In this document: piece by piece, positions 1-5,354 of the stretch | Numbering within the stretch: the stretch's first letter is position 1 | How the letters are laid out: each line of letters begins with the position of its first letter | Source of the DNA: Stenotrophomonas sp. | Lineage (GTDB): Bacteria; Pseudomonadota; Gammaproteobacteria; Xanthomonadales; Xanthomonadaceae | DNA: 8,449 bases | Assembly: GCA_003525885.1 (NCBI GenBank) | Contig: DQIG01000432.1 | Location: 1-8,449 of the forward strand | Reading direction: 5' to 3' | Position numbers and translations under genes: made by a program | Notes under the pieces: model-generated | What the model was told of the DNA's origin: nothing | Databases searched by the model: none | The model's input: the letters and a program-made list of their open reading frames with translations, nothing else

Positions 1-53
1 AGGGGATTAAGTCGTTTATGCATAAACGACTTAATCCCCTCCGTCCCCTTTTT
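1..53. repeat. Perfect 40-bp palindrome, possible terminator of the LysR gene
   Basis: Bases 1-20 and 21-40 are exact reverse complements with no spacer; the centre reads TATGCATA. The sequence lies immediately beyond the stop codon of the minus-strand LysR gene. It is followed on the plus strand by CCGTCCCCTTTTTC (41-54). The left-hand counterpart of that flank would lie outside the window, so the full inverted repeat may be longer than 40 bp. In RNA it would form a very stable hairpin. Placement after a stop codon suggests a transcription terminator, perhaps bidirectional, and the exact symmetry also fits a dispersed palindromic repeat. The symmetry is seen directly; the terminator role and any extension to the left are inferred. 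Confidence 0.7.
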
Positions 54-949
54 CATGTGGCGAACCGGTCGCGCAGGAAATCAATCAGCTGCCGCACCTT
101 CGGTGAGGGCTGCGTGCTGTGCGGGTAGACCGCGTACACACTCTGCTGCGGGAAGCGGTGCTGGCGCAGCACCGGGCGCAGTCGGTCCTGGGCCAGGTCG
201 TCCTCGATCAGCCAGCGTGGCAGCACAGTGACCCCGGCACCGGCCAAGGCGAACGCGCGCAGGCTGCTGGCACCATCCACGCGCACCACCGCGTTGCCGG
301 GGTTGGTGGCGAACAGGGCGTCGCTGCCGTCAGGTGCAATCACCGGCACATCGGCCAGGCGCGGGTAGCCCAGGCGGGGCAGGGTTCCCAGCTGTACAGG
401 ATCATCGGCCGCCTCGGCAGAGGGCAGGCGCGCCAGCAGGGACGGAGCCGCCACCGCACACAGCGGGTGGCGCTCCAGCTCATTGGCGTGCAGGCCCGAG
501 TCCGGCAGGCGGCCGAGGCGGATCGCCAGGTCGAAGCGTTCGGGAATCAGGTCGGCCGGTGCCGGTGAGGTCGACAGATGCAGCTGCAGGGCGGGATGCC
601 GGGCACGAAATGCTTCCAACGCTGCGATCAGGCGCAGCTGCGCGTACTCCGGTGTGGTCGTCAGGCGCAGCACGCCCTGCAGCTGGTGCTGGTCGCGGCG
701 TGCGGCATCGATCGCTGCCTGTGCGGCATCCAACGCCTGCACACAGTGCTGCAGGAACTGCTCGCCGGCCTCGGTCAGGGCCAGGTGGCGGGTACTGCGC
801 AGCAGCAGGGTCACGCCCAGCTCCTGCTCCAGCCGCTTCAGGTTGAAGCTGACCACCGCGCGGCTCAGGCCGAGCCGATCGGCCGCAGCGGTCAGGCTGC
901 CGGCCTCGACCACGGCGCGGAAGACATCGAAGCGATCGAGGCTGACCAT
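53..949 (-). CDS. LysR-family transcriptional regulator
   Basis: A 298-residue protein of normal LysR length. Residues 1-60 form the N-terminal winged helix-turn-helix: the stretch AGSLTAAADRLGLSRAVVSF (about 16-35) followed by KRLEQELGVTLLLRSTR is typical of the family. Residues from about 90 on form the periplasmic-binding-like effector domain (TPEYAQLRLIAALEAFRARHP onward). The family binds DNA as a dimer or tetramer and usually controls a divergent neighbour in response to a small ligand, often also repressing itself. The neighbour here is an MFS transporter whose start lies 105 bp away, so it is the probable target. The ATG at 947-949 matches the usual family N-terminus. I see no good Shine-Dalgarno in front of it, and an ATG ten bases upstream is out of frame. 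Family is certain; ligand and direction of control are unknown. Confidence 0.95.
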   Translation of the reverse strand: MVSLDRFDVFRAVVEAGSLTAAADRLGLSRAVVSFNLKRLEQELGVTLLLRSTRHLALTEAGEQFLQHCVQALDAAQAAIDAARRDQHQLQGVLRLTTTPEYAQLRLIAALEAFRARHPALQLHLSTSPAPADLIPERFDLAIRLGRLPDSGLHANELERHPLCAVAAPSLLARLPSAEAADDPVQLGTLPRLGYPRLADVPVIAPDGSDALFATNPGNAVVRVDGASSLRAFALAGAGVTVLPRWLIEDDLAQDRLRPVLRQHRFPQQSVYAVYPHSTQPSPKVRQLIDFLRDRFAT

Positions 950-959
950 GGCGATTCAT

Positions 960-978
960 TGTCAAAAGAGATTTGACA
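960..978. promoter_or_regulatory. 19-bp inverted repeat, candidate LysR operator
   Basis: TGTCAAA (960-966) and TTTGACA (972-978) are perfect inverted repeats separated by five bases, in the 105-bp gap between the divergent LysR and MFS genes. Dyads of this size in such gaps are commonly the regulator's binding site. It is not a centred T-N11-A LysR box, since the bases at those positions are C and G. Each arm also contains TTGACA, the sigma-70 -35 consensus, one per strand. However, no good -10 hexamer stands 16-18 bp from either one. On the minus strand a -10 would fall inside the LysR coding region. Role inferred from position and symmetry. Confidence 0.4.
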
Positions 979-1054
979 GTGTTGCAGTTGTTGTCGTGTT
1001 TTTCCAACAAGGCCCGGGCGGCATGCTGGCGGCTTCTCTGCTGGAGCGCCGCCG

Positions 1055-2416
1055 ATGCCGTCCCCCCGTCTGCGCCATGAGGCGATCTTCCTGCTGGTGT
1101 TCGCCCTGGATCTGGTCAACATGTTCATCGCCACGGTGGCCTATCCTGCGTTGGCGGCGGAACTGCATGCCGATGTCGGCACCCTGGCCTGGGTCGGCAC
1201 CGCCTACATGCTGGGCCTGAGCGTGGTGATTCCGCTGGCGCCCTGGCTGGCGGCGCGTTGCGGCGAGCGTCGCTTGCTGCTGGTGGCGTTGCTGTTGTTC
1301 GCGGTTGCCGCTGTGCTGGCTGGCGCAGCGCCAGGAATCGGCTGGCTGCTCGGCTGGCGCCTGCTGCAGGGCCTGGCCGGTGGCCTGCTGATTCCCGTGG
1401 CGCAGGCTGCGGCGTACCGGCAATGCACGCCCGACCAGCGTGGCGCGCTGACCCGCCGCATCCTGCTGGTGGCGCTGCTGGTGCCAGCACTGGCACCGGC
1501 GCTGGGCGGGCTGCTGGTGCAGTGGTTGTCCTGGCGCGGCGTTCTCTGGGCCAGCCTGCCGTTGGCGGTAGTGGCCATCGGTCTGGTGCTGGCATGGATG
1601 CCGGCCGATGGCGCGCGCAGTGCGCTGCGCCTGCAGGCCTATGCGCTGTCCACCGCGATGCTGGCGCTGGGCGCGCTGCTGCTGGCGCTGACCTGGCTGG
1701 GCGAATCCGGCCATCGTCTTGCCGGCAGCGGGTTGCTGATGGTCGCGGTGGTGCTCGCCGTCGTCCACCTGCGGCATGCACGTCGGCAGCCGCAGCCCCT
1801 GCTGCGCTGGTCGCTGCTGTCCCATCGCAGCCTGCGCCTGGCGATGCTGGTGTATCTGGCGGTGCCGGGCGTGTTCATCGGCAGCCAGCTGGTCAGCACT
1901 CTACAACTCCACCAGGCCGGTTACAGCGCCGCGCGCATCGGCGCACTGATGCTGCCGTGGGCGCTGGCCTCGGCCATTGCGATCACCGCCAGCAAGCGCC
2001 TGCTGGCTCGCTTCGGCCCGGCCGCAGTGCTGCGTGCCGGGATGTTCCTGCAGGCCAGTGGCCTGCTGGCGATGGCGCTGTCGCCACAGCCGGTGCTTGC
2101 GCTGGCCGGACTGCTGTTCGCGCTGATGGGTGCTGGCGGCAGCCTGTGCAGCAGCACCGCACAGACGCTGGCCTTCCATGGGGTCGAGGGCGAAGCGCTG
2201 GGCGATGCCAGTGCACTCTGGAACCTCAACCGCCAGCTCAGCTTCTGCCTGGGCACGGCCGCCATCGCGCTGCTGCTGGCACTGGCCATGCAATGGCTGC
2301 CGGCCCGCGCCACTGGGGTGGCGCTGGGTCTGGCCGCCGTACTGACCCTGCTGCCGATGGCGCTGCTTCGTCGGCCGCAATCGATCTCTCTTTCCCAACC
2401 CGAGACAACGCAATGA
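1055..2416 (+). CDS. MFS transporter, DHA2 (EmrB/QacA-like) drug efflux type
   Basis: A 453-residue, very hydrophobic inner-membrane protein with about 14 likely transmembrane segments (roughly residues 10-30, 45-65, 74-94, 100-122, 134-156, 164-182, 194-215, 222-239, 262-282, 294-312, 325-345, 348-368, 396-412, 418-437). That count fits the DHA2 class of proton-driven drug exporters. Helix 1 has LDLVNMFIATVAYP, resembling DHA2 motif D1. R102LLQG matches motif B. P144ALAPALGG matches the antiporter motif C. Motif A is degenerate (LAARCGERRLLL). The ATG at 1055 has GGAG at 1043-1046, eight bases upstream. Its stop overlaps the start of the SnoaL-like gene, and the divergent LysR gene probably regulates it. 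The substrate cannot be read from sequence; no MFP or outer-membrane partner lies beside it. Confidence 0.9.
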   Translation: MPSPRLRHEAIFLLVFALDLVNMFIATVAYPALAAELHADVGTLAWVGTAYMLGLSVVIPLAPWLAARCGERRLLLVALLLFAVAAVLAGAAPGIGWLLGWRLLQGLAGGLLIPVAQAAAYRQCTPDQRGALTRRILLVALLVPALAPALGGLLVQWLSWRGVLWASLPLAVVAIGLVLAWMPADGARSALRLQAYALSTAMLALGALLLALTWLGESGHRLAGSGLLMVAVVLAVVHLRHARRQPQPLLRWSLLSHRSLRLAMLVYLAVPGVFIGSQLVSTLQLHQAGYSAARIGALMLPWALASAIAITASKRLLARFGPAAVLRAGMFLQASGLLAMALSPQPVLALAGLLFALMGAGGSLCSSTAQTLAFHGVEGEALGDASALWNLNRQLSFCLGTAAIALLLALAMQWLPARATGVALGLAAVLTLLPMALLRRPQSISLSQPETTQ

Positions 2417-2799
2417 CGATGACCGCAGAGAACGAGTTCCATGATCTGATCGCCAAGCTGCAGGCCTGGTTCCGTGCTGAAGCGGCCGCCAGCACGCTGG
2501 ATGTGTTGATGGATCATTTCTGCACCGACTTCAGCATGGTCGGTATTGCTGGGCAGCGCCTGGACCGCGAAGCACTGGCCGGCATGTTCGCTGGCGGCCA
2601 CGGTGCCCGCCCGGGCTTGCGCATCGAGATCGAGGCCGAGCAGTTCATTCCCGTGCCGGCACCGCTGGCGATGCTGCGCTACCGTGAGGGGCAGGGCGCT
2701 GCGGAAGGCGTGATGGCCTGGCGTGAGGCACTGGCCGTGCTGCGGCAGGAAGATGGCCGTTGGCGCTGGCTGGCGCTGCATGAAGTAACGGCAGCCTGA
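2413..2799 (+). CDS. SnoaL/NTF2-like small protein (DUF4440-like)
   Basis: A 128-residue soluble protein whose ATG (2413-2415) overlaps the transporter's TGA (2414-2416) as ATGA, a classic sign of translational coupling. A second in-frame ATG follows at 2419. The layout matches NTF2-like proteins: an N-terminal helix (about 8-35), the segment LMDHFCTDFSMVGIAGQRLDREAL (32-54), then beta strands ending in W118RWLALHEVTAA. The pattern of a helix, then 'F..DF..VG..G..LDR..L', then a strand-rich C-terminal half with a Trp-rich tail is typical of SnoaL-like/DUF4440 proteins. Members of that fold include small isomerases, hydrolases and ligand-binding proteins. No catalytic residue can be named with confidence. 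The coupling suggests it acts on, or senses, whatever the transporter exports; that is inference. Confidence 0.8.
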   Translation: MTMTAENEFHDLIAKLQAWFRAEAAASTLDVLMDHFCTDFSMVGIAGQRLDREALAGMFAGGHGARPGLRIEIEAEQFIPVPAPLAMLRYREGQGAAEGVMAWREALAVLRQEDGRWRWLALHEVTAA

Positions 2800-2800
2800 T

Positions 2801-2881
2801 GTTGTAGAGCCGAGCCCACGCTCGGCTGGCGCCACCGCAACCTCCCCGAAGAGCAGCCGAGCGTGGGCTCGGCTCTACAAC
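2801..2881. repeat. Mirror-image pair of SMAG-type REP elements
   Basis: Bases 2801-2828 are the exact reverse complement of 2854-2881, with a 25-bp spacer. Each arm is itself a REP unit. On the plus strand GTAG (2804-2807) is followed by AGCCGAGC, loop CCAC and GCTCGGCT (stem 2808-2815 with 2820-2827). The copy at 2855-2878 is the same on the minus strand, ending in CTAC. Both GTAG heads point outwards. This matches the published description of SMAG repeats of Stenotrophomonas maltophilia. The pair begins one base after the SnoaL-like stop codon, so it would end that transcript in one large hairpin or two small ones and could terminate it or protect it from exonucleases. Confidence 0.88.
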
Positions 2882-2943
2882 GGCCAGATCGATGCGTGCC
2901 CGTCGGGCAGCACATGTGCCATCAGTCCTGCCCACATCCACCG

Positions 2944-2949
2944 TAGAAT
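2944..2949 (+). promoter_or_regulatory. Possible -10 hexamer (TAGAAT) for the ester hydrolase gene
   Basis: In the 140-bp gap between the SMAG pair and the hydrolase start, TAGAAT is the only good match to a sigma-70 -10 box that I noticed. It would put transcription start about 65 bp before the ATG. The bases at -35 spacing (around 2920-2927, ATCAGT) match poorly, so an activator or another sigma factor may be needed, or the site may be spurious. The gap holds no gene. Confidence 0.25.
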
Positions 2950-3007
2950 GCAAAGCCTGCACACACTTCACGGCACGGCGCAGGAGTAGGCTTGAGGCTT
3001 TCCTGCC

Positions 3008-3015
3008 GGGAGGGG
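3008..3015 (+). promoter_or_regulatory. Ribosome binding site that decides the hydrolase start
   Basis: GGGAGGGG lies six bases before the ATG at 3022. That start gives a clean signal peptide at the very N-terminus. An upstream in-frame TTG at 2992 also has AGGAG (2982-2986) five bases in front. It would add ten residues (MRLSCREGLS) ahead of the signal peptide, so the ATG is preferred. Confidence 0.65.
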
Positions 3016-3021
3016 TTGTCC

Positions 3022-4932
3022 ATGCGTGTGCGTGCCGTTGCTGTAGCCATCGCCCTTTGCCTGTCCAGCACCGTGCTGGCCGCCGATACCCCGCCGATGA
3101 CCCCGGACATCAGCGGCAAGCCCTTCGTTGCCCCCGATGTCGGTCGTAACTACGACAAGCGCGTGGTGATGGTGCCGATGCGTGATGGCACCAAGCTGTA
3201 TACGGTGATCGTGGTGCCCAAGGGCGCCCACAATGCGCCGATCCTGCTGACCCGCACCCCTTACGATGCCGCCGGCCGCGCCAGCCGCAGTGATTCGCCG
3301 CGCATGCGCGACCTGCTGCCGCAGGGCGACGAGGTGTTTGTCGATGGTGGTTACATCCGCGTGTTCCAGGACATCCGTGGCAAGTACGGCTCCGAAGGCG
3401 ATTACGTGATGACCCGGCCGCTGCGCGGGCCGTTGAACAACACCAAAGTCGACCATTCCACCGATGCGTGGGACACCATCGACTGGCTGGTGAAGAACGT
3501 GCCGGAGAGCAATGGCAAGGTAGGCATGCTCGGCTCGTCGTACGAGGGGTTCACCGTGGTGATGGCGCTGACCGATCCGCACCCGGCGCTGAAGGTGGCT
3601 GCGCCGCAGAGCCCGATGGTCGATGGCTGGATGGGCGACGACTGGCTCAATTACGGTGCGTTCCGCCAGGTCAACTTCAACTATTTCGCGATGCAGACCG
3701 AGAAGCGTGGCAAGGGTACGCCGTTGCCCAGCCTTGGCTACGACGACTACAGCACCTTTCTTCGCATCGGTTCGGCCGGCGACTACGCGCGTTTCACCGG
3801 CGTGGACCAGCTGACCTGGTGGAAGAAGCTGGTCGAGCATCCGGCCTATGACGGCTTCTGGCAGGGCCAGGCGTTGGATGCGGTGATGGCAAAGACACCC
3901 CTGAAGGTGCCGACCATGTGGCTGCAGGGCCTGTGGGACCAGGAGGACATGTGGGGTGCCAACCACGCCTACCAGGCGATGGAAGGACGCGACAGTGGCA
4001 ACAACCGCAATTACCTGGTGATGGGCCCGTGGCGGCACAGCCAGGTGAACTACAGCGGCAGCGAACTGGGCGCGCTGAAGTTCGACGGCGATACCGCGCT
4101 GCAGTTCCGTCGCGACGTGCTCAAGCCGTTCTTCGACCAGTACCTGGTGGATGGCGCGCCGAAGGCCGACACGCCGCCGGTGCTGATCTACAACACCGGC
4201 GAAAACCACTGGGACCGCTTGAAGGGTTGGCCACGCAGCTGCGACAAGGGCTGCGCGGCAAGCAGCAAGCCGCTGTACCTGCGCGCTGGCGGCAAACTGG
4301 CATTCCAGGCGCCGGCGGCGGGTGAGGGCGACTTCGAGGAGTACGTTTCCGACCCGGCCAAGCCGGTGCCGTTCGTGCCGCGCCCGGTCCGCTTCGGCGA
4401 CCGCGACATGTGGACCACCTGGCTGGTCAAGGACCAGCGCTTCGTCGATGGCCGCCCGGACGTGCTGACCTTCATCACCGAACCGTTGACCACGCCGCTG
4501 CGCATCGGTGGCGCACCGGTGGTGCACCTGCAGGCCTCGACCAGTGGCACCGACAGCGACTGGGTGGTGAAGCTGATCGACGTGTATCCGGACCAGGAAG
4601 CGTCGACGCCGGAAATGGGTGGCTACGAGTTGCCGGTGTCGCTGGCGATCTTCCGTGGACGCTACCGCGAGAGCTTCAGCGATCCGAAGCCGCTGGCCGC
4701 CAACGAAGTGCTGCCGTACCGCTTCGATCTGCCCAACGCCAACCACACCTTCCAGAAGGGGCACCGGGTGATGGTGCAGGTGCAGTCCAGCCTGTTCCCG
4801 TTGTATGACCGCAATCCGCAGACCTACGTGCCGAACATCTACCTGGCCAAGCCAGGCGATTACCAGAAGGCTACGCAGCGGGTCTGGCACAGCGCCGCGC
4901 AGGCCAGCTATATCGATCTGCCGGTGTATTGA
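3022..4932 (+). CDS. Alpha-amino-acid ester hydrolase, exported (CocE/NonD, peptidase S15 family)
   Basis: A 636-residue secreted serine hydrolase. Residues 1-20 form a Sec signal peptide (MRVRAVAVAIALCLSSTVLA, cut before ADTPP); the Cys at 13 lacks a lipobox. An alpha/beta-hydrolase domain with a helical cap follows, then a C-terminal jelly-roll domain (from about 400). The nucleophile is Ser173 in GSSYEG, with Tyr174 beside it, and Asp306 (GLWDQEDMWG) and His339 (GPWRHS) complete the triad. Asp207, Glu308 and Asp309 form the carboxylate cluster that in characterised alpha-amino-acid ester hydrolases of Xanthomonas and Acetobacter binds the substrate's alpha-amino group; from memory the spacing agrees with the Xanthomonas citri enzyme. 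That family hydrolyses alpha-amino acid esters and alpha-amino beta-lactams such as ampicillin and cephalexin, or transfers their acyl group. Cys407 and Cys411 could form a disulphide. It stands alone as a transcription unit. Its natural substrate is unknown; a broader glutaryl-acylase or CocE role is less likely. Confidence 0.93.
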   Translation: MRVRAVAVAIALCLSSTVLAADTPPMTPDISGKPFVAPDVGRNYDKRVVMVPMRDGTKLYTVIVVPKGAHNAPILLTRTPYDAAGRASRSDSPRMRDLLPQGDEVFVDGGYIRVFQDIRGKYGSEGDYVMTRPLRGPLNNTKVDHSTDAWDTIDWLVKNVPESNGKVGMLGSSYEGFTVVMALTDPHPALKVAAPQSPMVDGWMGDDWLNYGAFRQVNFNYFAMQTEKRGKGTPLPSLGYDDYSTFLRIGSAGDYARFTGVDQLTWWKKLVEHPAYDGFWQGQALDAVMAKTPLKVPTMWLQGLWDQEDMWGANHAYQAMEGRDSGNNRNYLVMGPWRHSQVNYSGSELGALKFDGDTALQFRRDVLKPFFDQYLVDGAPKADTPPVLIYNTGENHWDRLKGWPRSCDKGCAASSKPLYLRAGGKLAFQAPAAGEGDFEEYVSDPAKPVPFVPRPVRFGDRDMWTTWLVKDQRFVDGRPDVLTFITEPLTTPLRIGGAPVVHLQASTSGTDSDWVVKLIDVYPDQEASTPEMGGYELPVSLAIFRGRYRESFSDPKPLAANEVLPYRFDLPNANHTFQKGHRVMVQVQSSLFPLYDRNPQTYVPNIYLAKPGDYQKATQRVWHSAAQASYIDLPVY

Positions 4933-4942
4933 GGCCCGCAGG

Positions 4943-4963
4943 GTGACGCCGGGCCGTGCCTGG
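4943..4963 (+). repeat. Decayed SMAG-like hairpin
   Basis: ACGCCGGGCCGTGCCTGG resembles the intact CGCCGGGC-CAT-GCCCGGCG element at 5063-5085, but one stem base is changed to T and the closing CG is lost. GTGA replaces the GTAG head. It is probably an eroded member of the same family. An alternative pairing of GGCCCG (4933-4938) with CGGGCC (4950-4955) is also possible. Confidence 0.4.
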
Positions 4964-4972
4964 TAGCACGTG

Positions 4973-4995
4973 GTAGTGCCGGCCGCTGGCCGGCA
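4973..4995 (+). repeat. SMAG-type REP element
   Basis: GTAG (4973-4976) is followed by an 8-bp perfect stem TGCCGGCC / GGCCGGCA around the loop GCT. It sits in the gap between the convergent hydrolase and 64-residue-protein genes and faces the next unit, which lies on the opposite strand. Confidence 0.8.
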
Positions 4996-5014
4996 TCGGC
5001 GATGGCGCAAGAGC

Positions 5015-5038
5015 GTGTCGACCAAGGTCGACACCTAC
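5015..5038 (-). repeat. SMAG-type REP element, opposite strand
   Basis: A perfect GTGTCGAC / GTCGACAC stem around CAAG (extendable to 9 bp with a 2-base loop) is followed by CTAC (5035-5038), which is GTAG on the minus strand. Together with the unit at 4973-4995 it makes a heads-out pair, but the two stems differ in sequence, unlike the identical pair at 2801-2881. Confidence 0.8.
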
Positions 5039-5062
5039 CAGAGCGGGGCGATACGAAATCCG

Positions 5063-5085
5063 GTAGCGCCGGGCCATGCCCGGCG
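5063..5085 (+). repeat. SMAG-type REP element
   Basis: GTAG (5063-5066) is followed by the perfect 8-bp stem CGCCGGGC / GCCCGGCG around the loop CAT. It ends five bases before the stop codon of the convergent small gene, so it could serve as that gene's 3' hairpin. Confidence 0.8.
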
Positions 5086-5089
5086 AACC

Positions 5090-5284
5090 TCAGATCGTCA
5101 GCCTCAGTTCGCCGCCGCTGGTGGTGAACTCGCGGCCGTTGCGTACCAGATGACGTCCATCATCCAGCTCGTAGCGCGGCGTGGCTTCGGAGTGGTGCCC
5201 GCTGCCATTCGCCTCGGGCTTGAACTCGATGATGATGTGGCTTTCGCCATTGTTGTCGACTGCAGGGAACTGACGGAACGACAT
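5090..5284 (-). CDS. Conserved-looking hypothetical protein of 64 residues
   Basis: A 64-residue polar protein with no signal peptide, membrane segment or cysteine. It begins MSFRQFPAVDNNGESHIIIEF, has a hydrophilic middle rich in Gly, His and Ser, and ends YELDDGRHLVRNGREFTTSGGELRLTI. Alternating strands and turns suggest a small beta-sheet fold; the 'YxLDDGRxLVRxGxxFTTxxGxLRL' tail looks like the short beta meander seen in many tiny bacterial proteins. I do not recognise a named family. Translation is strongly supported by AAGGAGGT (complement of 5290-5297) five bases before the ATG. It follows the ABC exporter gene by 70 bp on the same strand, so it may be read from that operon. I see no obvious terminator between them. 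Function unknown. Confidence 0.8.
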   Translation of the reverse strand: MSFRQFPAVDNNGESHIIIEFKPEANGSGHHSEATPRYELDDGRHLVRNGREFTTSGGELRLTI

Positions 5285-5289
5285 CGCGG

Positions 5290-5297
5290 ACCTCCTT
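5290..5297 (-). promoter_or_regulatory. Near-perfect Shine-Dalgarno of the 64-residue protein
   Basis: The minus strand reads AAGGAGGT, which pairs over eight bases with the 3' end of 16S rRNA, five bases before the ATG. It is the best ribosome binding site in the window and is the main evidence that this short frame is a real gene. Confidence 0.8.
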
Positions 5298-5354
5298 CAG
5301 CGGATGCTGCTGATGCGAGGCCAGCTTGGTCCGACCGATGTTAGCCGGCCGTCA

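Noticed and set aside
1258..2412. Long upstream extension of the SnoaL-like frame through the MFS gene
   Set aside because: The extension reads as Gly/Ala/Arg-rich shadow sequence. Only the part from the ATG at 2413 looks like a folded protein and it has a coupled start.
2910..2919. 10-bp palindrome GCACATGTGC before the hydrolase gene
   Set aside because: Perfect but short, and a palindrome of this length arises often by chance. No second copy or well-placed promoter supports an operator.
2968..5034. 688-codon open frame antisense to the hydrolase
   Set aside because: It mirrors the hydrolase gene almost exactly. Its translation is rich in His, Arg and Val without domains, as expected of a high-GC antisense shadow, while the plus-strand frame has a full catalytic set.
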